From: Haematobacter missouriensis
GTDB lineage: Bacteria > Pseudomonadota > Alphaproteobacteria > Rhodobacterales > Rhodobacteraceae
Length of the DNA stretch: 64,000 bases
NCBI RefSeq assembly: GCF_000740775.1
Contig: NZ_JFGS01000001.1
Span: 124,001 to 188,000, forward strand
Reading direction: 5' to 3'
How positions within the stretch are numbered: the first letter of the stretch is position 1; every line of letters begins with the position of its first letter. Under the pieces are notes generated by a model. The model did no database searches. It had not been told where the DNA came from and worked only from the letters and a program-made list of their open reading frames with translations. Shown piece after piece: positions 18,663 through 29,426 of the stretch. The translations under genes were made by a program, and so were the position numbers.

Positions 18663-19997
18663 TCACACCGTGTCGAGATAGAGATCCATCTGCTCATCCG
18701 GCCCGAGTTCTGCCATGTACCGCACCTCCTGCCGCTTGGTCAGCACGTAGTTGCGGATAAGTTCCTGGGGAAATATTCGCGCGACCAACGGAGAGGTTTC
18801 GAAATCGTCGATCGCCTCTTGCCACGATGCGGGCAGGCGAGGCGAGGCGCTGTCATAGGCGTTGCCAAGGAGCGGCGGCGGCGGGGTCATCCCATCCTCG
18901 ATGCCGATGAGTGCGGAGCCGAGAACGCCCGCGATCATCAGGTAGGGGTTCACGTCGCCGCCCGCCACACGATGTTCTATCCGTCGCGCGACCGGTTTTC
19001 CGGAGGGAATACGGATGGCGGTGGTTCGGTTTTCATAGGCCCAGCTTATTGCAGTCGGCGCATGGGCGCCGGGAACCAGTCGGTCGAAACTGTTGGCATG
19101 GGGTGCAAACACGAGCGTCGAGTCATGCAGCGCGGCAAGGCATCCGGCGACCGCGCTTTTCAGCGCAGCGGTACCCTCCGGCCCCCCGTTGTCGAAGATA
19201 TTGCGCCCCTGCCGGTCCAGCACGGAGAAATGCATGTGCATCCCGTTGCCTGCATAATCTTCATAAGGCTTGGCCATAAAGCTTGCCGCGAAACCGTGCC
19301 GCCGGGCAAGGCCTTTCACCAGCAGCTTGAACAGCCACGTGTCGTCCGCCGCCTTCAGTGCATCGGACTGATGCATGAGATTGATCTCGAACTGGCCCAG
19401 ACCCGCTTCCGAAATGGCGGTGTCGGCGGGAATGTCCATCTCCTCGCAGGCATCATAGAGATCGGTGAAGAAGCGGTCGAAAGCATCCAGCGCGCGAAGG
19501 GCCAGCGTCTCCGCTCCGATCCGCCGCTTGCCCGAGCGCGGCGATTTGGGCATCTGGGGGCGCTTGCCGGAATCGTCGATCAGGTAGAACTCCAGCTCGG
19601 TCGCCACTACCGGGCGCAGGCCGTCCGCCGCATAGCGCTTGAGCACAGAGGCAAGCGCATGCCGGGGATCCCCGTCGTAGGGCCGGCCATCCTCACGGAA
19701 CATCCACAAGGGTAGAAGAGCGGTCGGCGCTTCCAGCCACGGCATCGGCATGAAGCCACGGTCGGTCGGTAGCAGGACGCCATCGGGATCGCCTTCGTCA
19801 AAGACAAGCGGGCTGTCCTCAACATCCTCTCCCCAGACATCCAGCGACAGCACGGAGAGGGGAAAGCGCGTCCCGTCCTCGGCGAGGCGGTCGGCGAAGC
19901 GGCGGGGAATGCGCTTGCCCCGCGCCTGTCCGTTGAGGTCAGCCGCCGCCACGCGGATGGTTCTGACTTCGGGGTGTTCGCGCAGCCAATCGTGCAT
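18663..19997 (-). CDS. Glutamine-synthetase-like gamma-glutamylpolyamine synthetase (copy 2)
   Basis: 444-residue second PuuA-type ligase in the same operon. Conserved elements are ATELEFYLI, GQFEINLMHQSD, GNGMHMHFSVLD, NRTTAIRIPSG and RRIEHRVAGGDVNPYL. It is clearly divergent from copy 1, for example in its N-terminus RVAAADLNGQARGK, so this looks like functional divergence rather than a recent duplication. The two may handle different amines or length classes. It begins three bases after the end of the upstream permease gene. Confidence 0.85.
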   Translation of the reverse strand: MHDWLREHPEVRTIRVAAADLNGQARGKRIPRRFADRLAEDGTRFPLSVLSLDVWGEDVEDSPLVFDEGDPDGVLLPTDRGFMPMPWLEAPTALLPLWMFREDGRPYDGDPRHALASVLKRYAADGLRPVVATELEFYLIDDSGKRPQMPKSPRSGKRRIGAETLALRALDAFDRFFTDLYDACEEMDIPADTAISEAGLGQFEINLMHQSDALKAADDTWLFKLLVKGLARRHGFAASFMAKPYEDYAGNGMHMHFSVLDRQGRNIFDNGGPEGTAALKSAVAGCLAALHDSTLVFAPHANSFDRLVPGAHAPTAISWAYENRTTAIRIPSGKPVARRIEHRVAGGDVNPYLMIAGVLGSALIGIEDGMTPPPPLLGNAYDSASPRLPASWQEAIDDFETSPLVARIFPQELIRNYVLTKRQEVRYMAELGPDEQMDLYLDTV

Positions 19998-20000
19998 TCT

Positions 20001-20840
20001 TTACCTGACGTATTGCGGCTTGAATCTCAGTTGTCGCCGCGCCGCCCGTGGAACATGCCGGTTGAGCCGCCGGTTCACCAGCCCGAAAAGCCCGATCACC
20101 AGCAGGGTCAGCACAATGAAGTAGAGGCCGACCAGCGGATAGGCCACGAACGGGTTGAAGGTTCTCGAAACGAAGTAGCTCGCATAATAGAGACTGTCAC
20201 CCGATTGCTGCCATGCGGGGAAGGCGGAAAAGAAGACGAGCGTCGTGGCATGGAGCAGGAAGATCGCCTCGTTCGTATAGGCGGGCCACGCGAGACGCAG
20301 CATGGTCGGCCACACGATGCGCGTGAATTTCTGCCGGCTGGAGAAGCCATACGCATCCGCGGCCTCGATATCGCCTTTCGGAACCGCCATCAGCGCGCCG
20401 TAGAATATCTGCCCGGAATAGGCCGCCGTGTTCAGGCAAAGCACGACGAGCGCGCCAAGCCACGCCCGGGTGAGCCAGCGCGTTTCAACGGTGAGCGTGG
20501 TGAAACCGAGCGGGATGTCCACGCCCACCTTGGGCAGCAGCATGAAAAGTTCGTAGGCAAAGAAGAACTGGATGAAGAGCGGAGACCCGCGGAACAGGAA
20601 GATGAAGAGATCCGCCGGTTTCGACAGCCAACGCCGGGGGCTGGCCTTGGCAAGCGCAAGACCTGTGGCGAAGAAGAACCCGATCAGCAGGGCGAGCGCT
20701 GCGAAATAGATATTCCACAGCAGGCCGGATCCGATAAGGACCACCTGCTCGCAAAGCCCGATCTCTCCCGTCGGGAGCCGCCGTTCCCCGAACCCCAACG
20801 CGCGGAGGCCATAGAGTTGAAACGCCTCGCCGCAAGTCAT
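20001..20840 (-). CDS. ABC transporter permease, polar amino acid type (HisM/Q family)
   Basis: 279-residue inner-membrane permease of the His/Glu/Gln/Arg importer family with about five hydrophobic segments. The EAA-like cytoplasmic loop reads IEAADAYGFSSRQKFTRIV (about residues 171-189). The start overlaps the previous permease stop by four bases (ATGA). With its partner it would form the heterodimeric channel for the importer encoded upstream. Confidence 0.87.
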   Translation of the reverse strand: MTCGEAFQLYGLRALGFGERRLPTGEIGLCEQVVLIGSGLLWNIYFAALALLIGFFFATGLALAKASPRRWLSKPADLFIFLFRGSPLFIQFFFAYELFMLLPKVGVDIPLGFTTLTVETRWLTRAWLGALVVLCLNTAAYSGQIFYGALMAVPKGDIEAADAYGFSSRQKFTRIVWPTMLRLAWPAYTNEAIFLLHATTLVFFSAFPAWQQSGDSLYYASYFVSRTFNPFVAYPLVGLYFIVLTLLVIGLFGLVNRRLNRHVPRAARRQLRFKPQYVR

Positions 20841-21715
20841 GCCGCTCTCCTGATCTGCTCACCCGCGAGCGTGGCCTGACCCATGGCGAGCCGGCGCGTG
20901 TAACGGGCGAGAACCCGCTCGCTTATCCATGTCAGCAGGAGATACCAGGCGAGCAGGACGAGGAAGTACCACAGCCGCCAGTCGCCATGCGGATAGTCGA
21001 AATGCGAGGTCTTGGAGGCGCCAAGTTCGCGCGCCCAGTAGACAATGTCCTGAACCCCCAGCAGGAACAGGAGCGGCGTTGCCTTGATGAGGATCATCCA
21101 GAGGTTGGAAAGGCCCGGTATCGCATAGGTCCACATCTGCGGCACAAGGATGCGGCGAAAGATCTGCCCGTGGCTCATCCCGTAGGCTTCGCCCGTTTCC
21201 AGCTGCGCCTTGGGAACGGAGTTCATCGCGCCATAGATCACGTTGGCGGCGAAGGCCCCGAAGACGATGGCAAAGGCGACGACCGCCAGCGTAAACCCAT
21301 AGATCTCATGGATCCACGGCGGCGAGGAGGCGAGCGGAAGCTTTGCCTCCGGGCAGACGATGAAGTCCGACCCGCGCCGGACGGGCTCGGTCCAGTCGGG
21401 GCATTTGATCTTGTGACGCATCCATTCGAGCCCTTGGTCGATCATCAGCGGCACGAACAGGAAGAACACGATATCCGGCACCCCGCGCACCATGGCGCTG
21501 TAGCCTTTGCCGATGAGGCTCACCGGCGCGAAATGCGACCGCGCGGCAACCGCTCCCGCAAAGCCAAGCGCAAGCGCAAGCGGCGCGGTGATGAGAAGAA
21601 GCGCGATCACCACCAGAAAGGAACGGTAAAACAGCAGGTGCTTGCCCGATGTCAGGTAGCACGCATACCACTGAAGGCCGTCGAGTGTAGCGGGATCGAC
21701 GCAGAAGCTGAACAT
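20837..21715 (-). CDS. ABC transporter permease, polar amino acid type (second subunit)
   Basis: 292-residue membrane protein. The EAA-like loop is QLETGEAYGMSHGQIFRRIL (about residues 180-199), as in HisQ. A long loop between membrane segments (about residues 112-140, with two Cys) is larger than usual for this family. It sits between the binding-protein gene and the other permease in one operon. Confidence 0.86.
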   Translation of the reverse strand: MFSFCVDPATLDGLQWYACYLTSGKHLLFYRSFLVVIALLLITAPLALALGFAGAVAARSHFAPVSLIGKGYSAMVRGVPDIVFFLFVPLMIDQGLEWMRHKIKCPDWTEPVRRGSDFIVCPEAKLPLASSPPWIHEIYGFTLAVVAFAIVFGAFAANVIYGAMNSVPKAQLETGEAYGMSHGQIFRRILVPQMWTYAIPGLSNLWMILIKATPLLFLLGVQDIVYWARELGASKTSHFDYPHGDWRLWYFLVLLAWYLLLTWISERVLARYTRRLAMGQATLAGEQIRRAA

Positions 21716-21777
21716 CGGCGGCTCGGACTATCCGGAATTAGGGAGAGGGATCGGGTATGCCCCGATCCCGGGGGGCA

Positions 21778-22500
21778 TCAATAAACGGCGGCGTCGTCGC
21801 CAAACCATTTCACGATGAGCTTGTTGATGGAGCCGTCCTTCTTCATTTCCGCGATTGCACCGTCAAAACGGTCACGGAGCGCTGCGTCGGACATGCGGAA
21901 TGCAGCACCGACACCTTCGCCAAGCTGCACACGATCCACAATGACAAGCTCGCCGTTCGACTGTTCAGCGATCGGTTTGAGATAGTCGAGATCGGCCAGA
22001 ACAGCGTCGGCCTCGCCATTCCGTACAGCGGAGACCGTTTCATCGGGCGTGGCGAACTCAACCAGCGTGGCACCTGATTCAGCCACGTGCTGCGCCTGGA
22101 TCGTCGCGGTCTGGGCCGCCACGATGCCCTTCTTCACATCGACATTCTCGGAGGCGGCGACGTAGAGGGAGACGGTGGGCGGCGTGTAGTTCTGCGTGAA
22201 CAGCCGGTCCTTCTTCCGCTCTTCGGTGATAGACATTCCGGCCATGATCAGGTCGTAGTTCCCCGAGTTGAGGTTCGCCATGATCGTGTCCCAGTCGTTT
22301 TGCACGAATTCGCAGGTCAGGCTGAGACGCTTGCAGAGTTCGCCGCCCAGCTCGATCTCATACCCGTCGAGCTTGCCGCTGTCGTTGATGAAGTTGTAGG
22401 GGGCATAGGCGCCCTCCGTCCCGATCCGCACTACCTGCTGGGCGAAGGCGGATCCCGCCATAGACGCCAGAACAGCCGCGGTCATTGCGATTTTCTTCAT
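21778..22500 (-). CDS. Periplasmic solute-binding protein, family 3 (polar amino acid type)
   Basis: 240-residue secreted binding protein. The signal peptide runs over residues 1-20 (MKKIAMTAAVLASMAGSAFA) with Ala-x-Ala processing. Mature sequence shows VRIGTEGAYAPYNFI, YEIELGGELCKRL and AGMSITEERKK, the SBP_bac_3 hallmarks of lysine/arginine/ornithine-binding proteins. The ligand is probably a basic amino acid or polyamine derivative, given the downstream catabolic genes. Two Cys near residues 56 and 63 could form the disulphide seen in LAO/HisJ proteins. Confidence 0.9.
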   Translation of the reverse strand: MKKIAMTAAVLASMAGSAFAQQVVRIGTEGAYAPYNFINDSGKLDGYEIELGGELCKRLSLTCEFVQNDWDTIMANLNSGNYDLIMAGMSITEERKKDRLFTQNYTPPTVSLYVAASENVDVKKGIVAAQTATIQAQHVAESGATLVEFATPDETVSAVRNGEADAVLADLDYLKPIAEQSNGELVIVDRVQLGEGVGAAFRMSDAALRDRFDGAIAEMKKDGSINKLIVKWFGDDAAVY

Positions 22501-22537
22501 AGTAAAACTCCCTGTTATCTTATGGGCTTGCCGAGCG

Positions 22538-23314
22538 TTATTCACCGCCCGCGCGAAGAAACTGGCGCAACCGCTCGCTTCGCGGTGCACCGAAAAGCAT
22601 ATCCGGCGATCCTTCCTCTTCCACCCGCCCTTGATGGAGGAAGACAACATGATCGGAGACGTCGGCCGCCATCCGCATGTCATGGGTCACGATGATCATC
22701 GTACGCCCCTCGTCTGCCAGCGCCTTGATGACGCGGATCACTTCCTGTTCCAGCTCCGGGTCCAGCGCCGAGGTGGGTTCGTCAAAGAGCAGGGCTTTCG
22801 GTTCCATGCAAAGGGCCCGCGCGATGGCGGCCCGCTGCTGCTGCCCGCCGGAAAGCTGCGAGGGATAGCGGTCGGCCTTGTCGCCGATTCCCACCTTGTC
22901 CAGAAGCTGCCGCGCACGCGCCTCCACCGCCTCGCGGGGCTGTCCAAGCACGGTAACCGGCGCTTCCATGACATTCTGGAGAACCGTCATGTGGGACCAC
23001 AGGTTGAACTGCTGGAATACCATGGACAGGTTCGTCCGGATCCTCAGCACCTGCGGGCGGGAGGCCGGGCGGCGGTGAGGCCCCTCCCCATGCCACAGGA
23101 CGGCTTCCCGTTCGAACAGGATCTCACCTTCCTGACTGTCCTCCAGCAGATTGGCACAGCGCAGCAGTGTGGACTTCCCCGATCCGGAGGAGCCGATTAG
23201 GGAGACCACATGCCCTCTCGGCGCGGAGAGACTGACGCCCTTCAGCACCTCGAGGTTGCCATAGGATTTGTGGAGATTGATGATTTCGATGACGGGCGAT
23301 GTCGCAGTTGTCAC
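22538..23314 (-). CDS. ABC transporter ATP-binding protein, polar amino acid importer (HisP-type)
   Basis: 258-residue ATPase. Walker A is GSSGSGKST, the signature LSGGQQQRAAIARAL, and Walker B LLFDEPTSALDPE followed by the H-loop IVTHDMRMA. Start assigned to GTG 23314 (reading VTTATSPVIEIINLHKSYG), preceded by AGGAC. A longer ATG start at 23428 would add 38 residues of non-conserved sequence. It is the first gene of the nine-gene importer/polyamine run on the minus strand. Confidence 0.9.
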   Translation of the reverse strand: MTTATSPVIEIINLHKSYGNLEVLKGVSLSAPRGHVVSLIGSSGSGKSTLLRCANLLEDSQEGEILFEREAVLWHGEGPHRRPASRPQVLRIRTNLSMVFQQFNLWSHMTVLQNVMEAPVTVLGQPREAVEARARQLLDKVGIGDKADRYPSQLSGGQQQRAAIARALCMEPKALLFDEPTSALDPELEQEVIRVIKALADEGRTMIIVTHDMRMAADVSDHVVFLHQGRVEEEGSPDMLFGAPRSERLRQFLRAGGE

Positions 23315-23451
23315 GGGGGTCGTCCTGTTGCTTGATCGATAGTTGGACGATTTTCCTGATGAAATGCAACAAGTCCCGAGCATCAGAGGCGATAGGTCGC
23401 ATAAAATGCAAGCAGTATGCCCCGTCATGCCCCTTGGCTGAGCAGTCTCCG

Positions 23452-23898
23452 TCAGCCGTGGCGGCTTTCCACCCGTTGGCGGGCAAGCGCGCTGTCCCGA
23501 TCGTTCACGCCCAGCAGGTTCGCAGTGAGCCGCAGCATCGCATTCTCCTCCTGGTTCCGCATCCCGTCAGCCAGAGCCACGTCCCACAGCGCCTCCATCA
23601 CGCCTTCGCGTTCCTCATAGGCGACGGCATCCTTGATGACGCGGGTGAAACGCACCGTATCGGGGGCAACCTGCTCCAGCTTCTCTGCCTCGCGCAGCAA
23701 GGAGGCAGCCTCGAACGGGCCCAGGGCAAAGCGGGTGCTGACGATCCGGGCGATCCGGTCACTCTCTTCGTCCGAATAGGTGCCGTCCACGCGTGCGACA
23801 CGGACGAGCAGCGCCGTCAACGCCAGACGCACATCGTCCGTGGCAAAGGAATGGCGATCGGTGTCGCCCGTGAAAAGGCGGATGAGATCCTGGAGCAT
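23452..23898 (-). CDS. TerB-family protein
   Basis: 148-residue helical protein of the TerB/DjlA-N-type fold. Characteristic acidic pairs occur in VRVARVDGTYSDEESDRI (about residues 32-49) and in VALADGMRNQEENAMLR (about 106-122), the repeats that bind metal in TerB-like domains. No tellurite-resistance genes accompany it, so a role in tellurite resistance should not be assumed. It lies upstream of the importer operon on the same strand, 137 bp away, and downstream of the small lipoprotein gene. Confidence 0.75.
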   Translation of the reverse strand: MLQDLIRLFTGDTDRHSFATDDVRLALTALLVRVARVDGTYSDEESDRIARIVSTRFALGPFEAASLLREAEKLEQVAPDTVRFTRVIKDAVAYEEREGVMEALWDVALADGMRNQEENAMLRLTANLLGVNDRDSALARQRVESRHG

Positions 23899-23956
23899 GA
23901 GTGTCGATATAAGGTCCGGTGCTGCGTGTTCGCGAATCACATCCTGCGGCGCAGGG

Positions 23957-24421
23957 TCAGATGCAGGCCCAGTAGGGGCCCGCGCCCTCGGCCATGGAGC
24001 AGGTGCAGATCTCCTGCTTGCTCTGCCCGTTCAGCGGCTGCGGATTGATGAAGCCTATGCCGCGATACTGTCCTGTCAGCGCCCGAATCGCTTGTGAGCC
24101 CTGCGGATAGGCACGGTCCCCGATAAGGCAGGCGGCAGGCAGGCTGATGGCCGCGACGCCTGAACGGTCACGGACCACCGGCACGCTCCTGGCCTCGGTT
24201 TCCGGGGAAACAGTGACGGTGGGTGCGGAAGTATAAGAGCCACGCTGCGACCGGCCCGCCGGGTAGCTGGCGCCCAGATCACGGTCCCACACGGTTTGGC
24301 AGCGGCCTTCTGCCCCTTCGCCGAGGCAGTGCAGACGATCAGGATCTGCTCCACCGTTGATCAGCGGCCCACAACCCGCGAGCATGAGCAGAAAGGCGGG
24401 AAGAAGGATGTGGCGGATCAT
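23957..24421 (-). CDS. Small putative lipoprotein of unknown function
   Basis: 154 residues. The signal MIRHILLPAFLLMLAGCGP has a lipobox LAGC with Cys17, so it is probably lipid-anchored in the envelope. The mature part has five further Cys, including CTCS near the end, but no recognised domain. Located between TerB and pyrG with its own gaps on both sides. Function not recognised. Confidence 0.65.
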   Translation of the reverse strand: MIRHILLPAFLLMLAGCGPLINGGADPDRLHCLGEGAEGRCQTVWDRDLGASYPAGRSQRGSYTSAPTVTVSPETEARSVPVVRDRSGVAAISLPAACLIGDRAYPQGSQAIRALTGQYRGIGFINPQPLNGQSKQEICTCSMAEGAGPYWACI

Positions 24422-24589
24422 TGTGCGCTCCGATGTGTCTGGTTGAGCGAAATCTAACCGCTCTCGCGCGTCGGGCAAGGAAGAAGGCGCCCGATGTCTG
24501 CCTTCAGGCGGCTTTCTGATCGGCTGGAGCATTTCATTGCCGGTGACGCCGGGGGTCGCGGGGGGCGTCCCCCGCGCCTTGGTGCGGCG

Positions 24590-26233
24590 TCAGACCAGAC
24601 GTTCGGCCTCTTTCGCGGCCCGCACGAAGTCGGCGAACAGCGGATGGGGCGCAAAGGGTTTCGACTTCAGTTCCGGGTGGAACTGCACACCGATGAACCA
24701 GGGATGGTTCTCGTATTCGACAATCTCGGGGAGGCGCCCGTCGGGCGACATGCCGGAGAACACAAGCCCATGCCCCTCAAGCTGATCGCGATAGCGGATA
24801 TCCACCTCGTAGCGGTGCCGGTGGCGTTCCTCGATCTCCGGCGAGCCATAGATGCCCGCGACGCGCGATCCCTGCTTCAGCACGGCCGTATAGGCGCCGA
24901 GCCGCATTGTGCCGCCCTTGTCGTCGCCCAGCTTGCGCTCGACCCGGTGGTTGCCCTGCACCCATTCCTTGAGATGGTAAACTACGGGGGTAAAGCGCCT
25001 TTCTCCCGCTTCGTGATCGAACTCTTCCGACCCCGCATCATTCAACCGGGCAAGGTTGCGGGCGGATTCGATCACTGCCATCTGCATTCCGAGGCAGATG
25101 CCGAGATAGGGAATTTTCCGCTCCCGCGCAAAGCGGGCCGCGTTGATCATGCCTTCGGTGCCGCGCTCGCCGAAGCCGCCGGGAACGCAGATCGCGTGGA
25201 AGTCCTCCAGCCACGGGCCAGGGTCTTCACGCTCGAAAATCTCACTGTCGACCCATTCCGCCTTGACCCGTACGCGGTTGGCCATGGCGCCATGCGTCAA
25301 CGCCTCCGCGATGGATTTGTAGGCATCTTCGAGCTGCGTGTATTTGCCGACGACGGCTATGCGTACCTCGCCCTCCGCATTCTCCAGCCGGTCCATGACA
25401 TCCTCCCAGCGGGAGAGGTCGGGCCGCGGGGCAGGGGCGATCTGGAAGGCGTCGAGCACTGCCTGATCCAGCCCTTCGCGGTGATAGGCCAGCGGCGCCT
25501 CGTAGATGGTCTTGAGGTCGGGCGCGGCGATCACCGCATCGGGCCGGACGTTGCAGAACAGGGCGATCTTCTCGCGCTCCTTCTGCGGAATGGGCTTCTC
25601 CGACCGGCAGACCAGCACGTCGGGCGCGATGCCGATGGAGCGCAGTTCCTTCACGGAGTGCTGGGTGGGTTTGGTCTTCAGCTCACCGCTTGCGGCGATA
25701 TAGGGCAGTAGTGTGAGATGCATGAAGATGCACTGCCCGCGCTGCCGCTCCTGCTCGAACTGGCGGATCGCCTCGAAGAAGGGTAGACCCTCGATATCGC
25801 CGACGGTGCCGCCGATCTCGCAGAGCATGAAATCCACCTCATCTTCGCCCACGCGAAGGAAGTCCTTGATTTCGTTGGTGACGTGCGGAATCACCTGAAT
25901 AGTCTTGCCGAGATAGTCGCCGCGCCGTTCCTTCTCCAGCACGTTGGAATAGATGCGGCCGGAGGAGACACTGTCGGTCTTGCGGGCCGAGACACCGGTG
26001 AACCGCTCATAATGGCCGAGGTCGAGGTCAGTCTCTGCGCCGTCATCGGTCACGAACACTTCACCATGCTCGAAAGGCGACATGGTGCCCGGATCGACGT
26101 TCAGGTAGGGGTCCAGCTTGCGCAGGCGGACAGAGTAGCCGCGCGCCTGAAGAAGCGCGCCCAAGGCAGCCGAGGCGAGCCCTTTTCCCAGGCTGGAGAC
26201 CACCCCGCCCGTGATGAAGACGTAACGTGCCAT
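24590..26233 (-). CDS. pyrG: CTP synthase
   Basis: 547-residue enzyme converting UTP to CTP with glutamine and ATP. The N-terminal synthetase domain opens with [17 protein letters not shown], and the C-terminal class I amidotransferase domain has Cys in [12 protein letters not shown] and His/Glu in VQFHPELKS. Length matches the family. secG lies upstream on the same strand. The leader contains a 24-bp palindrome and a recognisable promoter. Confidence 0.97.
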   Translation of the reverse strand: MARYVFITGGVVSSLGKGLASAALGALLQARGYSVRLRKLDPYLNVDPGTMSPFEHGEVFVTDDGAETDLDLGHYERFTGVSARKTDSVSSGRIYSNVLEKERRGDYLGKTIQVIPHVTNEIKDFLRVGEDEVDFMLCEIGGTVGDIEGLPFFEAIRQFEQERQRGQCIFMHLTLLPYIAASGELKTKPTQHSVKELRSIGIAPDVLVCRSEKPIPQKEREKIALFCNVRPDAVIAAPDLKTIYEAPLAYHREGLDQAVLDAFQIAPAPRPDLSRWEDVMDRLENAEGEVRIAVVGKYTQLEDAYKSIAEALTHGAMANRVRVKAEWVDSEIFEREDPGPWLEDFHAICVPGGFGERGTEGMINAARFARERKIPYLGICLGMQMAVIESARNLARLNDAGSEEFDHEAGERRFTPVVYHLKEWVQGNHRVERKLGDDKGGTMRLGAYTAVLKQGSRVAGIYGSPEIEERHRHRYEVDIRYRDQLEGHGLVFSGMSPDGRLPEIVEYENHPWFIGVQFHPELKSKPFAPHPLFADFVRAAKEAERLV

Positions 26234-26265
26234 TAAGCTGCTCCCGTGGTTCCAATAAGAATCTA

Positions 26266-26289
26266 CCGCGGTTCTTGCAAGAATCGCGG
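26266..26289. promoter_or_regulatory. 24-bp palindrome in the pyrG leader
   Basis: CCGCG and CGCGG flank a perfect 12-bp core TTCTTGCAAGAA, with one G:T-type mismatch between the two parts. It is 33 bp upstream of the pyrG ATG and just downstream of the predicted -10, so it lies in the transcribed leader. It could be an operator or an RNA hairpin. Confidence 0.55.
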
Positions 26290-26304
26290 CATCACGGGAC
26301 CTGG

Positions 26305-26333
26305 GATATAGCGAAAACCTTGGGGGTGCGCAA
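26305..26333 (-). promoter_or_regulatory. Predicted pyrG promoter
   Basis: On the minus strand, -35 TTGCGC (26333-26328), a 17-bp spacer, and -10 TATATC (26310-26305), about 70 bp ahead of the pyrG start. Each hexamer matches consensus at four of six positions. Confidence 0.5.
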
Positions 26334-26433
26334 TATCCTGCGGAAAGACTTCCTGAAGCCCCGATAACTTGTGTTGTTGTAACAGTGAGATGGCGGGCGC
26401 GCGGGCGTCCGCCGGGATCGAACTTTCAGCCTG

Positions 26434-26808
26434 TCAGTCCGCGCGGGGCGGCGTGGCAGGTGCGCTTCCGGTCGAGGGCGGCAAAAGGCTGCCGCCATCC
26501 GCGGGAAGAGCAGGCTCGCTCGCCGCGGGCGGAGGGGTGAGATCGGAGCCCAGCCGGTCGAGAACCGAACCGCCACCCGACCGCTCCGCCGAAATGATCG
26601 TCAGTGCGACCGAGGTGCAGAGGAAGGCCACCGCGAAACCCCAAGTCAGCCGGGTCAGCGCATTTGCCGCCTGTCGCCCGGTCATGACACCGGTTCCGCC
26701 GCCGCCGCTGCCCATGCCCAAGCCGCCGCCTTCTGACCGCTGGAGCAGCACGACGACGATCAGCGCCAGCGCGAGCAGGAGGTGGATGATGAGCAGGATG
26801 TTTTCCAT
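26434..26808 (-). CDS. secG: Preprotein translocase subunit SecG
   Basis: 124-residue inner-membrane component of SecYEG. Two membrane segments are visible at about residues 2-22 and 52-74, separated by the typical Gly-rich loop [17 protein letters not shown]. The C-terminal tail is Pro/Ala-rich, as in alphaproteobacterial SecG. Divergent from purA; upstream of pyrG on the same strand, a common arrangement in this class. Confidence 0.92.
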   Translation of the reverse strand: MENILLIIHLLLALALIVVVLLQRSEGGGLGMGSGGGGTGVMTGRQAANALTRLTWGFAVAFLCTSVALTIISAERSGGGSVLDRLGSDLTPPPAASEPALPADGGSLLPPSTGSAPATPPRAD

Positions 26809-26958
26809 GGGGCAGCCGGCCTTTCGTTCCGCGCCTATCTAGAGGCATGGCGGACGGGTCGCAAGTCACCCTGTTCGCCCCTCGTGCGTTTTTCGCGTGG
26901 TTTTGCGCGCGCGGTCGGGGTAAGGACTCCCCGCATCGACCAGAGGCGGAGTCTTGAA

Positions 26959-28250
<1,292 letters not shown>

Positions 28251-28251
<1 letters not shown>

Positions 28252-28487
28252 TGGCGCTTGGGTACAAAGCCCGGCGGCGGTTGTCGCTGCTCATCCTGCT
28301 TGTGGGTGTGCCGCTCTATATCGCCGTCGCGGTAACGTTGATGAACTGGCTGGACGCCCGTTTCGGGCGCCAGCCGTTCTGGGTGGAACTGGCGATCTAC
28401 GTCGGTCTGGGCATCCTCTGGGCACTGCCGTTCCGAGCAGTATTCCTGGGAGTCGGGCGCGCTGATCCCGACGCGCCGGAGGAATAG
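28251..28487 (+). CDS. DUF2842 small membrane protein
   Basis: 78-residue protein with two predicted membrane helices (about residues 11-31 and 45-67) and a short acidic tail. The pattern (YKARRRLSLLILLVG, then ILWALPFRAVFLGVG) is that of the alphaproteobacterial DUF2842 family. It starts on the last base of the purA stop, so it is translationally coupled. Function unknown. Confidence 0.8.
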
Positions 28488-28493
28488 GCGGGA

Positions 28494-29285
28494 TCAGGCG
28501 ACGCTGCTGTGGGACTCATCGAAATACGCGGAGTCCTCGGCAACGGCGAAACGCCCTTCTCCGAGCCGCCGGAAGCGGCCTTCGCGCACGAGGACGCCGA
28601 AGGATTTCAGCTCCTCTTCAAAAGGATAGGGTGCGTTGCTTGATTTGGACAGCGCATCCAGAAGCGCCGGACGGGTGAAATCCTTCCAACCTTCCACTGC
28701 CATCAGATAAGCCGCGATCGCTTCCATCCGCTCAGTCAGGCTGGCCGGCGCAATCTCCGCGAGCACGCTTTTCAGCCGGTCCGCCGAAATGGCGGGGTAC
28801 TTTGTCATGGAAAGCTCATGAGGCATGAGCTTAAGGGGAGGCAGGTTCATCGGCGGGGGCGGGGCGGCTATGTCCACCCGCTGGGTCGCAAGAAGCAGAA
28901 GGGGGGCGCTCAGATCGTCCTGCAGCGCGCGTTCTGCCTGAGCGGCCGGCTTCGCGCTTTCGCCGATATTTGGCTCGGCGAATGCCGCGATTTCCTCAGC
29001 CGAAAGGCCGTAGGTGGGCCTGTGGCGATCCCGCTCTTCCGCAATGGGACCCGCCAGCCGCAGCACGCCCTCTGAAACAGAGATGTCAGTGGACGGAAAC
29101 GCTTTCGCCACGGCTGCCAAATCCGCCTGATCCACGACACGCGTGCCGAGCGTGGGATTTTCTTCCGCGGCCTGCCGCAAAGCGTCCAGCACCTGTGCGA
29201 GAACCGGCGTGGGAGCTTCATAGCCTTCGATACGGCAGGAGAAATCGCCGTAGGTGACGGAAAGGGTCTTGCCGCTCGTTGTCAT
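28494..29285 (-). CDS. Conserved hypothetical protein
   Basis: 263 residues, no signal peptide or membrane helix. The opening LSVTYGDFSCRIEGYEAP is a motif I associate with long Rhodobacterales hypothetical proteins, but those I recall are longer. A Pro-rich stretch (about residues 144-153) separates an N-terminal half from a helical C-terminal half. The C-terminal FEEELKSFGVLVREGRFRRL looks like a winged-helix or TerB-C-like small domain. It converges on the DUF2842 gene. Function not recognised. Confidence 0.65.
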   Translation of the reverse strand: MTTSGKTLSVTYGDFSCRIEGYEAPTPVLAQVLDALRQAAEENPTLGTRVVDQADLAAVAKAFPSTDISVSEGVLRLAGPIAEERDRHRPTYGLSAEEIAAFAEPNIGESAKPAAQAERALQDDLSAPLLLLATQRVDIAAPPPPMNLPPLKLMPHELSMTKYPAISADRLKSVLAEIAPASLTERMEAIAAYLMAVEGWKDFTRPALLDALSKSSNAPYPFEEELKSFGVLVREGRFRRLGEGRFAVAEDSAYFDESHSSVA

Positions 29286-29426
29286 TCTTTCGCCATATCC
29301 GCTGGATGGGAGCTGTTCCCGATCAAGCTGTTCCGCCCGTCCGAATGCGGCTTGCCGCCGCGGCCCGGACCGGTCAATCTGACGCGAGAGATTGCCAGTC
29401 CGGGCGTGGCCCGTCAACATGAGCCC

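Noticed and set aside
29286-29426. Possible TPP riboswitch upstream of thiamine pyrophosphokinase
   Set aside because: The conserved CTGAGA and associated pairing elements are absent; the gap is short.
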